Below are positions 1 through 5,345 of a stretch of 5,856 bases of DNA, piece after piece. Origin of the DNA: an uncultured Clostridia bacterium. Its GTDB lineage: Bacteria > Bacillota > Clostridia > Christensenellales > Aristaeellaceae. The stretch covers positions 1-5,856 of the forward strand of contig CANQGC010000195.1 in assembly GCA_947600345.1 (NCBI GenBank). Reading direction: 5' to 3'. A program made the translations under genes and the position numbers. The notes under the pieces were generated by a model. It was given only the letters and a program-made list of their open reading frames with translations. It ran no database searches and was not told where the DNA came from. The stretch's first letter is position 1; each line of letters starts with the position of its first letter.

Positions 1-1
1 G

Positions 2-1828
2 GACGGGAACGCGCTCTACGCCGTCTGCGAGGACGAGGAAGATTTCTTCGAAGAATCAGGCCCGCGGGAGTACGCCATCGGCAGGCTGACGTTCACCCCG
101 GACGGCGGCTTCACCGTGGACGAACTGGCGCGGCTGAGCGCGGACGAGCTCGCCTCGTCGAAGCCCGGCGCGTGCTACCAGGTCGAGGACGCGGTCGCGG
201 CGGGCGGCAGGCTCTACATCCTCGGGTATGCGGACGTGTCCCCCGACGGTTACTTCGGCACGATGGAGTACGCGCTCTACGCCTGCGAGCTGGCGAGCGG
301 GGAGGTCGCGAAGCTCGAACTTCCGGAGCTGGCGAAGTCAGGCGAGGTGTACTTTGGCGACGGATACCGCTTGTTCGCCGGCGAGAGCGCCTACCTGGCC
401 GCCATGCCCTCTGAAGGGCAGACGGCGATCTACCGAATCGAGGCGGACGGAAGCTGCGAAATGCGGACGGAGTTCCCCGAGGGCAGCCGCCCGAACAGCT
501 TCGCCTGCCGCGATGCCACGAACGCGCTCTACTATCAGCTGGGTTCCGCGATCTACGAAGCGCCGAACTTCGATGTCGCCAGCGCCCGGCGCGTGGCGCT
601 GTCCGGCGGCGATCCGGGACGGGGACTGCTGATCGGTGAGAACAGCTACGTCATCATCGACGGCCGTGCGGAAATCTTCAACTTCGACGATGCCCCCGGC
701 GCGGTGACGGAGCTCGTGGTGGGCGGCAATCTCGGCACGTTCATGAGCGACGAGCTGCGCGCGGCGATGCCGAACCTCACGCTGGTGAGCGATCCGATGG
801 ACAATCCGGCGGAATATGAAGGTGAGGCGGAATACAGGGAGATGCTGATCTCCGGCGAGGCGAAGGCGGACCTGGTGTCGTCCTTTTGCAACATGGATGG
901 CGTGCTGCGCGACGCGGGCTGGGGCAAGCCCATCGCGGACGAGGCAATTTGCGCGGAGATCGACCGGATGCCCGAGGGCGTGCGCAAGTACGTGACGAAG
1001 GACGGCGCGTACATCGGCTTCCCGAATAGCACTTTCGCCGCTTATTCGGACGTGTCCATCAGCCCTGCGCACTGGACGGAGCTCGGCCTGGGCGAGCTGC
1101 CGGAGACCTGGCTGGAGCTTTTGCGGAAGCTCGGCGAGCTCTCCCACAGCCCGGACGCGAGTAAGTATCCGATCTATCCCTCCCAGGAGGAGAGCGGCGG
1201 CATTCCCCCGGCGCAGCTTCTGGCGCGGAATATGGCGCCCAGCTTCGCGCGAAGCTGGGCGGCGCGGGGCATGGAGCCGGACTTCGGCGGCGAGGACTTC
1301 CGCGCGGCGCTCGAGGCGCTGCGGGATATCGACTTCGACGCGCTGCGCTTCACCGACAATCTAAGTTGGAGCGAAGATTCGCAGCCGCTGCTCAACCTGC
1401 TCGGGGACGCTTACGATCCGATGTTCCTGTTCGATTTCAAGGTAGACTGCACGCTGAAGATTCGCCCGGAGGACGAGAGGATCAGCGGAGGCGGCTGCTA
1501 CATTGACCGCGTCAATCCCGCGACCGATGCGGAGGAGCTCGCGTACGCCTATCTGCGCGCGCAGATGCTTTCGGGCGACCAGCACGTCTACGAGCGCCTG
1601 AGGTATGACTTCGCCACCCCCGCCGACGAGCTGGTGGAGTGGAGCGACGGCATCGTCACGGCGGAGGAGATCGAGAACTACCGTGAGCGGGTGGGCGACG
1701 TATGGCTGGACGAGCGGGGCGAAACGAAGGATGCCAAAGCCGGAGCCGAAGCCGCGCTGGACGCCTGGATGCGGGGCGAGAGCGGCTTTGAGGACATGGC
1801 GGAGACGTTGAACGCGATTTATGGATGA
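2..1828 (+). CDS. Extracellular solute-binding-like protein with repeat-rich N-terminal half (5' partial)
   Basis: The reading frame is open from the first complete codon at position 2 to TGA at 1826-1828 (608 residues visible). The true start, and any lipoprotein signal, lies upstream; the GTG at 116 is an internal valine codon. Residues counted here begin at the first visible codon. Residues 1 to about 235 show short repeated patterns of the type aromatic strand, acidic or glycine turn, strand (LYILGY, YALYACELASGEV, TAIYRIEADGS, LYYQLGSAIYEA), suggesting beta-propeller-like blades. From about residue 237 the sequence resembles family 1 ABC-transporter substrate-binding proteins, including a W-x-ELGLGELPETW segment near residues 358-370, a typical hinge-region pattern. 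Such proteins usually capture sugars or peptides outside the membrane and pass them to permeases. No permease or ATPase gene follows, so partner and ligand are unknown. A 26-bp palindrome lies inside the gene (1236-1261). The family call is from pattern recognition; the fold of the N-terminal half is inference. Confidence 0.75.
   Translation, partial: DGNALYAVCEDEEDFFEESGPREYAIGRLTFTPDGGFTVDELARLSADELASSKPGACYQVEDAVAAGGRLYILGYADVSPDGYFGTMEYALYACELASGEVAKLELPELAKSGEVYFGDGYRLFAGESAYLAAMPSEGQTAIYRIEADGSCEMRTEFPEGSRPNSFACRDATNALYYQLGSAIYEAPNFDVASARRVALSGGDPGRGLLIGENSYVIIDGRAEIFNFDDAPGAVTELVVGGNLGTFMSDELRAAMPNLTLVSDPMDNPAEYEGEAEYREMLISGEAKADLVSSFCNMDGVLRDAGWGKPIADEAICAEIDRMPEGVRKYVTKDGAYIGFPNSTFAAYSDVSISPAHWTELGLGELPETWLELLRKLGELSHSPDASKYPIYPSQEESGGIPPAQLLARNMAPSFARSWAARGMEPDFGGEDFRAALEALRDIDFDALRFTDNLSWSEDSQPLLNLLGDAYDPMFLFDFKVDCTLKIRPEDERISGGGCYIDRVNPATDAEELAYAYLRAQMLSGDQHVYERLRYDFATPADELVEWSDGIVTAEEIENYRERVGDVWLDERGETKDAKAGAEAALDAWMRGESGFEDMAETLNAIYG
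1236..1261. repeat. 26-bp perfect palindrome inside the solute-binding-like gene
   Basis: The arms CGCCCAGCTTCGC and GCGAAGCTGGGCG are exact reverse complements with no spacer. The segment is translated in frame as APSFARSWA. It contains GCGAAGC, a motif that also forms loops of intergenic hairpins in this window. It may be an in-frame remnant of the same repeat family or a chance result of GC-rich codons. Confidence 0.85.
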
Positions 1829-1863
1829 ACGCCAGGAAACAGCGCGCCAGCAGAAGGGAGAAT

Positions 1864-1886
1864 CCAAGGAACCTCAGGTTCCTTGG
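1864..1886. repeat. 23-nt palindrome, left end of the long inverted repeat
   Basis: CCAAGGAACCT and AGGTTCCTTGG flank a single central C. The mirror copy is at 2468-2490 with central G. Lying 35 nt after the stop of the solute-binding-like gene, it could fold in RNA, but no T-run follows, so I do not call it a terminator. Confidence 0.85.
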
Positions 1887-1894
1887 TGAGGATT

Positions 1895-1917
1895 CTCAAG
1901 GGGCAAAGCCCCTTGAG
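1895..1917. repeat. Hairpin module present only in the left arm
   Basis: CTCAAGGGGC and GCCCCTTGAG form a 10-bp stem with an AAA loop. The 31-nt block 1887-1917 containing it has no counterpart in the right arm, where the flanking sequences are joined directly. This looks like insertion of one hairpin module into another, or its loss from one arm. Confidence 0.8.
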
Positions 1918-2081
1918 CAGGTCTGGGCGGAGCCCAGCGTCACCCCTAAGGTTGCGCATAGCAGTCTGTTGCGGTTCGAAGCGCAAGGCATCGCTCCCAT
2001 GCGGCCCGCGGCACTTATCCCAAGCCGGATAATGCGAACCAACGCTCCACCGCAACTATACCGCGGGCCGCCGCGGCGACA

Positions 2082-2115
2082 CCTTTGCTTGGGAGCAACG
2101 CGACCCAAGCAAAGG
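2082..2115. repeat. 12-bp stem hairpin in the left arm
   Basis: CCTTTGCTTGGG (2082-2093) and CCCAAGCAAAGG (2104-2115) are exact complements around a 10-nt loop. This hairpin occupies the place taken in the right arm by the unrelated 49-nt palindrome at 2256-2304. Confidence 0.8.
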
Positions 2116-2131
2116 GAGCCGCCACTAACTC

Positions 2132-2146
2132 GCAGGCGAAGCCTGC
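2132..2146. repeat. Small hairpin with GAA triloop in the element centre
   Basis: GCAGGC and GCCTGC flank GAA, giving a GCGAAGC apex. It lies at the left edge of the otherwise unpaired centre of the long inverted repeat. Confidence 0.7.
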
Positions 2147-2255
2147 CCGGTACATTGCGGCGAAACCGGACATTGCGCTCTTTTGAGACGCTGGTTCGCA
2201 TTTCCATCGCTTGCGGGCGCTTGCGGCGATCGTTTATAGAGTTAGTGGCGGACTC

Positions 2256-2304
2256 TTTTGTGCGGGAGGGGAATCCCCAGTGGGGATTCCCCTCCCGCAC
2301 AAAA
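2256..2304. repeat. 49-nt perfect palindrome in the right arm
   Basis: The arms 2256-2279 and 2281-2304 are 24-nt exact reverse complements around a single G at 2280. The inner 21 nt (GGAATCCCCA, G, TGGGGATTCC) recur exactly at 5281-5301. In single-stranded DNA or RNA it would fold into a very stable stem. Confidence 0.9.
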
Positions 2305-2557
2305 AATCGCCGCCGCGGCCCGCGGTATGGTTGCGATGGGGCAATAGTTCGCATTGCCACACTTTGGATGGATACCGCGGGCCGCTGGAAGCGCTGCCTT
2401 TTGCCTCAAACCGGAACCGCCTTCTGTGCGCAACCTCAGGGGTTACGCTGGGCGCTGCCCAGACCTGCCAAGGAACCTGAGGTTCCTTGGATTCTCCCTT
2501 CTGGGGATCGGCGATGGGGCGTGGGCGGGAGTTTGCCGAGAGATTGGGAGAACTGGC

Positions 2558-2587
2558 TTGCTGAACCGTGCGGGAGCGTGCTATAAT
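2558..2587 (+). promoter_or_regulatory. Promoter of the acyltransferase gene
   Basis: TTGCTG (2558-2563) and TATAAT (2582-2587) are separated by 18 nt. TG at 2579-2580 adds an extended -10 (TGCTATAAT). Transcription would begin near 2594, leaving a leader of roughly 24 nt before the ATG at 2618. It lies 55 nt beyond the right border of the long inverted repeat. Confidence 0.75.
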
Positions 2588-2617
2588 GATGGTATGCAAC
2601 GCAAGGGAGGGGTGTGT

Positions 2618-4030
2618 ATGTGGCGGAGGAATCGATTCCTCTCCACCTCGCTGGCTGGGATCGACCTGGTGTTTTGGCTGTGCCTGCGCGACTTAAGCGA
2701 ACGGTGCGAGGAGTATCCGTTTCTGTCGGCCGTCTATGACGCGCGCTTTCAGTGGGCGGCTTTCCTGGTGATGGGCTTTGCGCTCGCATGGGCCTTTTTC
2801 GCCTGGAATCCGAAATCGAAGCGGCGCGCCTGGCTGTGTCCCCTGGGGGTGGGCGCGGCGTACGTGCTGTTCCAGAAGGTTTACAACCTGGTGATCGGAC
2901 ACTGGGGAGGAGTGTATTACGTTGTCAACCCCTGGCTTCAGCTGGGTGGAATCTGCGGTGGCGCCGCCATCTTCGCGCTGCTGGCGCTCCGGGGAGGCGA
3001 GGCGCCGGAGCCTGAGGGCACAGTCCCGCTGACGAGCATCAGCAAGTACCGCAGCCATCTGATGGGCATCGGCATGATGGGCGTCATCGCTCTGCACAGC
3101 AGAAAGCTGATGGGACACTACATCCTTCCGCTGAACTTTATCACGCGGATGGGCAACATGGGCGTCGATATTTTCCTGTTTGTTTCGGGGATCGGTATGG
3201 TCTATTCGCTGAGCCGGGATCCCAGCGTGTGGAACTTCTACAAGCGACGCGCGCGCAGGATCTATCTCGAAGCGATGCCCTGGATTGCGGCGTACTGCGT
3301 GATTCTCCTGATCATCGGCAGATTTGGCATATTGGACGTGCTCATGACGTGCCTGGGCGTCAGCAATCTGGTGCGGAACAGGGGCTTCAACTGGTACATC
3401 TCCTTCATACTGCTGTTCTACCTGATCACGCCGCCTCTGTACCGCTTGCTTCGCCGCAGGAAGACCCGGTGGGCCTGGGCGGCGCTGCTCTTTTTCCTGT
3501 CGCTGTTGAGCATGTTCCTGCTCGTCGATGTCCTGAACAGGGAGAGCTTGCTGACCGGCTATTCGAGATTCCCGATCTTTATGATCGGCATGGTGGCGGG
3601 ATTCTGGCTGAAGGAGGATCGCAGGTTGACCCAGCAGGAGTATCGCTCGCTGGTTTGGCTCGCGCTGCCGCTCTTTCTGGTCGCCTATCTGCTCTCCGAG
3701 TTGGAGCTCCAGCCGATCATCGCCAGCATGTGGCTGTGCTATTGCATCATTGCGCCCGTGACGTGCCTGGTGCTGACCCGCGCCTTCGATCGCTTTGGCG
3801 GAAACGGAAGGCTCATGCGCTTCCTGGAGTGGTCCGGCAAAAACAGTCTGCTGATCTACATATGGAACATCCTCCTCATGCGGTTCTACACCATGGTCAG
3901 CGCAAGGCATCTGGCGGGCGCGAGCGTGCTTTTGCGCGCGCTCTATACGGTCGCCACCGTGATCGCGAACTATTGGATCGTGTATTTGATTCAGAAGGCG
4001 AAGGCCTCCCTGCGCCGGCGCGCCGCCTAG
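2618..4030 (+). CDS. Membrane acyltransferase, acyltransferase-3 family
   Basis: A 470-residue multi-spanning membrane protein. Family members move acyl groups, often acetyl, onto sugars of cell-surface polymers or lipids; the substrate here cannot be told. Residues 1-125 form a hydrophobic N-terminal extension with probable membrane segments near 44-63, 72-92 and 104-124. The family domain begins near 144. Visible landmarks are VIALHSRK with His160, the likely catalytic histidine in the first domain helix, GNMGVDIFLFVSG (179-191), and the basic KRRARRIY block (209-216) matching the conserved R-x-x-R region. A late GKNSLLIYIWN segment (407-417) matches a motif that usually ends in His but here ends Trp-Asn. 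ATG 2618 is chosen because AGGGAGGGG ends 5 nt before it; an in-frame ATG at 2594 has no such site and sits at the predicted transcription start. No terminator is visible before the TetR promoter. Confidence 0.85.
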   Translation: MWRRNRFLSTSLAGIDLVFWLCLRDLSERCEEYPFLSAVYDARFQWAAFLVMGFALAWAFFAWNPKSKRRAWLCPLGVGAAYVLFQKVYNLVIGHWGGVYYVVNPWLQLGGICGGAAIFALLALRGGEAPEPEGTVPLTSISKYRSHLMGIGMMGVIALHSRKLMGHYILPLNFITRMGNMGVDIFLFVSGIGMVYSLSRDPSVWNFYKRRARRIYLEAMPWIAAYCVILLIIGRFGILDVLMTCLGVSNLVRNRGFNWYISFILLFYLITPPLYRLLRRRKTRWAWAALLFFLSLLSMFLLVDVLNRESLLTGYSRFPIFMIGMVAGFWLKEDRRLTQQEYRSLVWLALPLFLVAYLLSELELQPIIASMWLCYCIIAPVTCLVLTRAFDRFGGNGRLMRFLEWSGKNSLLIYIWNILLMRFYTMVSARHLAGASVLLRALYTVATVIANYWIVYLIQKAKASLRRRAA

Positions 4031-4066
4031 GGGCAAAGGCGGTGGCCGGCGCTGCCGCGGCGTAGC

Positions 4067-4095
4067 TTGCAAAAAGCTCGTTCCTCCCTTATAAT
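4067..4095 (+). promoter_or_regulatory. Promoter of the TetR-family gene
   Basis: TTGCAA (4067-4072) and TATAAT (4090-4095) are 17 nt apart, close to the vegetative consensus. The expected start near 4100-4102 leaves a very short leader that begins almost at the Shine-Dalgarno GGGAGG (4102-4107). An AGCTT/AAGCT inverted repeat (4064-4078) overlaps the -35 box. Confidence 0.8.
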
Positions 4096-4107
4096 AGACT
4101 CGGGAGG
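4083..4107. promoter_or_regulatory. Candidate operator over the TetR -10 box
   Basis: CCTCCC (4083-4088) and GGGAGG (4102-4107) are exact inverted 6-mers with 13 nt between them that contain the -10 box. TetR-type dimers commonly bind such spaced palindromes at their own promoters. The right half is also the ribosome-binding site, so the symmetry may be coincidental. Confidence 0.35.
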
Positions 4108-4114
4108 CGATACT

Positions 4115-4729
4115 ATGGCGCGGCGGGACGGGCGCAACACCCGGGGGCGAATCATCAACGCGGCCTGGGCCTTATTCTACGAACAGGGCTACGACGACAC
4201 CACCATCGAGGAGATCATCGAGCGCTCCGGCACGTCCAAGGGCTCCTTCTACCACTACTTCGAGGGCAAGGACGCTCTACTCGGCTCCCTATCCACCCTC
4301 TTCGACGAGAAGTACGCCGAGCTCAAGGAGACCCTCGACCCCGACATGCACGCCTTCGACAAGCTCATGTACCTCAACCGCGAGCTCTTCCGCATGATCG
4401 AAGACCGCGTCTCCCTCGACCTCCTCGCCCGCCTGATCTCCAACCAGCTCGTCACCCACGCCGAGAAGCACCTCCTCGACCACAACCGCATCTACTACCG
4501 CCTGCTGCGCACGATCATCTCCGAGGGCCAGCAGAAGGGCGAGCTCAAGTCCGAATACTCCGTCAACGACATCGTCAAGACCTACGCCCTCTGCGAGCGC
4601 GCCCTGATGTACGACTGGTGCCTCTGCAACGGCGAATACTCCCTCGCCGCCTACGCCCAGCGCATGCTCCCCATGTTCATGTCCGACTACAAGGCGGCAG
4701 TGCCGCCTTCCACCTGCTGCCGCGACTGA
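4115..4729 (+). CDS. TetR/AcrR-family transcriptional regulator
   Basis: A 204-residue protein, normal length for one-component TetR regulators. Residues 11-49 make the N-terminal DNA-binding region: a first helix at IINAAWALFYEQGY, then the helix-turn-helix with TTIEEIIERSGTSKG and the recognition segment SKGSFYHYF (41-49), a hallmark of the family. Residues about 55-192 are the helical ligand-binding and dimer domain; LMYDWCLCNGEYSL (164-177) fits a TetR C-terminal pattern. The ligand is unknown. ATG 4115 follows GGGAGG by 7 nt; a TTG at 4067 in the same frame is part of the promoter and is not used. The last residues (about 194-204, AAVPPSTCCRD) are encoded by a palindrome and look unlike the family. 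Codon use favours C-ending codons much more than in the acyltransferase gene. Possible targets are itself or the acyltransferase 84 nt upstream. Confidence 0.92.
   Translation: MARRDGRNTRGRIINAAWALFYEQGYDDTTIEEIIERSGTSKGSFYHYFEGKDALLGSLSTLFDEKYAELKETLDPDMHAFDKLMYLNRELFRMIEDRVSLDLLARLISNQLVTHAEKHLLDHNRIYYRLLRTIISEGQQKGELKSEYSVNDIVKTYALCERALMYDWCLCNGEYSLAAYAQRMLPMFMSDYKAAVPPSTCCRD
4691..4709. repeat. 19-nt palindrome at the 3' end of the TetR gene
   Basis: AAGGCGGCA and TGCCGCCTT flank one G. The centre reads CAGTG, as in the palindromes at 2256-2304 and 5281-5301. It encodes Lys-Ala-Ala-Val-Pro-Pro at the end of the protein, so the repeat may have supplied the present C-terminus. Confidence 0.8.
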
Positions 4730-4734
4730 GCGAC

Positions 4735-4771
4735 GGACTTTGGGCGGCATAAGGCCGACCGCCCAAAGTCC
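4735..4771 (+). terminator. Hairpin downstream of the TetR gene, terminator-like
   Basis: GGACTTTGGGCGG (4735-4747) and CCGCCCAAAGTCC (4759-4771) form a 13-bp perfect stem around the 11-nt loop CATAAGGCCGA. It starts 5 nt after the TetR stop codon. No good T-run follows directly, so alone it would be a weak terminator. Confidence 0.6.
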
Positions 4772-4808
4772 TGCGTTGCGTTTCTAAAGATGCCATACTA
4801 CAAAGCAC

Positions 4809-4850
4809 GAAATCTGGCGCCATAGATCCGAGCGCCAGATTTCTTCGTTT
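4809..4850 (+). terminator. Second hairpin with T-rich tail
   Basis: GAAATCTGGCGC (4809-4820) and GCGCCAGATTTC (4832-4843) form a 12-bp perfect stem with the 11-nt loop CATAGATCCGA, followed by TTCGTTTG. This is a better intrinsic terminator candidate for the TetR transcript. Its loop resembles that of the preceding hairpin at 8 of 11 positions. Confidence 0.65.
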
Positions 4851-5020
4851 GTCCCCCAACCAAGTACCTCAAGCCAACCCCAAAACCAACTCGCAGGGGC
4901 CAGGGGGTGTAACCCCCACGCCGAGGCGAAGCCGAGGCAACCCACCACCATCCGTCCCCCAAACTAACCAGCAGGGTCCGGGGCGCAGCCCCGCCGAAGC
5001 GAAGTGGAGGCGTAACCCCC
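4851..5020. repeat. Two diverged copies of a GC-rich repeat unit
   Basis: Each unit opens with GTCCCCCAA (4851 and 4954). Each then carries a block reading roughly AAC-x-x-GCAGGG-x-CC, a G-run and C-run hairpin, GCCGA-x-GCGAAG, GGAGGC or GAGGC, and AACCC (4888-4943 and 4966-5020). In the second copy CGGGGC GCA GCCCCG forms a clear stem at 4979-4993. No gene is supported here; open frames on both strands owe their length to GC richness and the repeats. Confidence 0.6.
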
Positions 5021-5025
5021 ATTCT

Positions 5026-5052
5026 CCCGTAGCCCCCGTAGCCCCCGTAACC
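5026..5052. repeat. Three tandem copies of a 9-bp unit
   Basis: CCCGTAGCC, CCCGTAGCC and CCCGTAACC follow one another without a gap. Read on the minus strand they would give Gly-Gly-Tyr repeats, but no ribosome site or family supports a gene there. Confidence 0.85.
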
Positions 5053-5072
5053 CAAAAACCAAACCCACCAGA

Positions 5073-5114
5073 GGGCCGGTATTGTCGGCCCGATAACGGA
5101 ACCTTCCGCAATAC
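5073..5114. repeat. Overlapping alternative hairpins
   Basis: GGGCCG (5073-5078) can pair with CGGCCC (5086-5091). Alternatively GTATTG plus CGG (5079-5088, one T bulged) can pair with CCGCAATAC (5106-5114). The two pairings use the same bases and exclude each other. The role, if any, is unknown. Confidence 0.5.
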
Positions 5115-5130
5115 GAACTCAGCCAGCCCC

Positions 5131-5345
5131 GGGTCCAGGGCCGCAGCCCTGGTCAGGAAAGGGAGGGGAGAATCCAAGGAGGGAACGGGGAGCGCTTGAC
5201 GCTCCCCATCTCTCCTTGGCCCCCCGGGAGGGGCCCCTGCCGTGAGGCAGCAGCGACGGCCCGCAGGGCCGCCGCTGACCGGAATCCCCAGTGGGGATTC
5301 CGAACCCCATGCCGCTGCGAAGCAGCGGCATGCGCCCTCAGGCGC
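5131..5345. repeat. Cluster of GC-rich hairpins
   Basis: Consecutive perfect or near-perfect stems are: CCAGGGC/GCCCTGG (5135-5152); CCAAGGAG/CTCCTTGG enclosing GGGGAGCG/CGCTCCCC (5174-5219); CTGCC/GGCAG (5237-5250); CAGCG-A-CGGCCC with its complement and one A-C mismatch (5251-5277); the 23-nt palindrome 5280-5302; CATGCCGCTGC/GCAGCGGCATG with a GAA loop (5308-5332); and GCGCC/GGCGC (5332-5345) followed by AAGTTTT. The modules GGGAGAATCCAAGGA (5166-5180) and the 21-nt palindrome core (5281-5301) also occur in the 1851-2503 element, so the two regions are related. No coding gene is supported. Confidence 0.8.

Larger units (their letters stand above)
1851..2503. repeat. 653-bp long nested inverted-repeat element
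   Basis: The ends 1851-1886 and 2468-2503 are perfect 36-bp inverted repeats. Pairing continues inward in order: 1918-1961 with 2424-2467 (39 of 44), 2001-2011 with 2375-2385 (11 of 11), 2031-2039 with 2347-2355 (9 of 9), 2051-2079 with 2307-2335 (27 of 29) and 2119-2131 with 2239-2251 (13 of 13). Between these blocks the arms differ, often where one arm carries its own small hairpin. The unpaired centre is 2132-2238. No transposase gene is present and I see no duplicated target site at the borders. Open frames across it are not convincing proteins because they run through both arms and through hairpins. It could be a non-autonomous mobile element, a large structured RNA, or a stack of smaller palindromic repeats. 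Confidence 0.85.

Noticed and set aside
116..118. GTG start for the first gene
   Set aside because: The frame is open to the window edge with a continuous, similar protein pattern upstream, so this is an internal valine.
338..1147. Open minus frame opposite the solute-binding-like gene
   Set aside because: An antisense shadow caused by high third-position GC; Arg/Ala/His-rich and without a family.
1896..2360. Open minus frame within the inverted repeat
   Set aside because: Its peptide is the translation of hairpin arms (patterns like NPHWGFPS from the palindrome core); the self-complementary element opens frames on both strands.
1851..2503. Insertion sequence with transposase
   Set aside because: Terminal inverted repeats exist, but no transposase motif or target-site duplication could be found.
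1825..2586. Open + frame of 253 codons across the intergenic region
   Set aside because: It overlaps the preceding stop, has no ribosome site, runs through both arms of the inverted repeat and into the acyltransferase promoter, and resembles no family.
4067..4069. TTG start for the TetR gene
   Set aside because: It is part of the -35 box; ATG 4115 has a well-placed GGGAGG and gives the normal family N-terminus.
2693..4072. Open minus frame of 459 codons opposite the acyltransferase
   Set aside because: Low-complexity, His/Gln/Arg-rich antisense of a clear membrane protein; no start signals.
4289..4750. Open minus frame opposite the TetR gene
   Set aside because: Valine/glutamate-rich shadow of C-ending codons; the sense frame is unmistakably TetR.
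4851..5152. Integron attC sites
   Set aside because: Imperfect palindromes are present, but the conserved core sites and cassette genes are missing.
4849..5199. Open + frame of 116 codons after the terminators
   Set aside because: Pro/Asn-rich peptide made from the repeat units and hairpins; no promoter or ribosome site.
4851..5345. CRISPR array
   Set aside because: Repeats are diverged, irregularly spaced and lack uniform spacers; no cas genes are seen.
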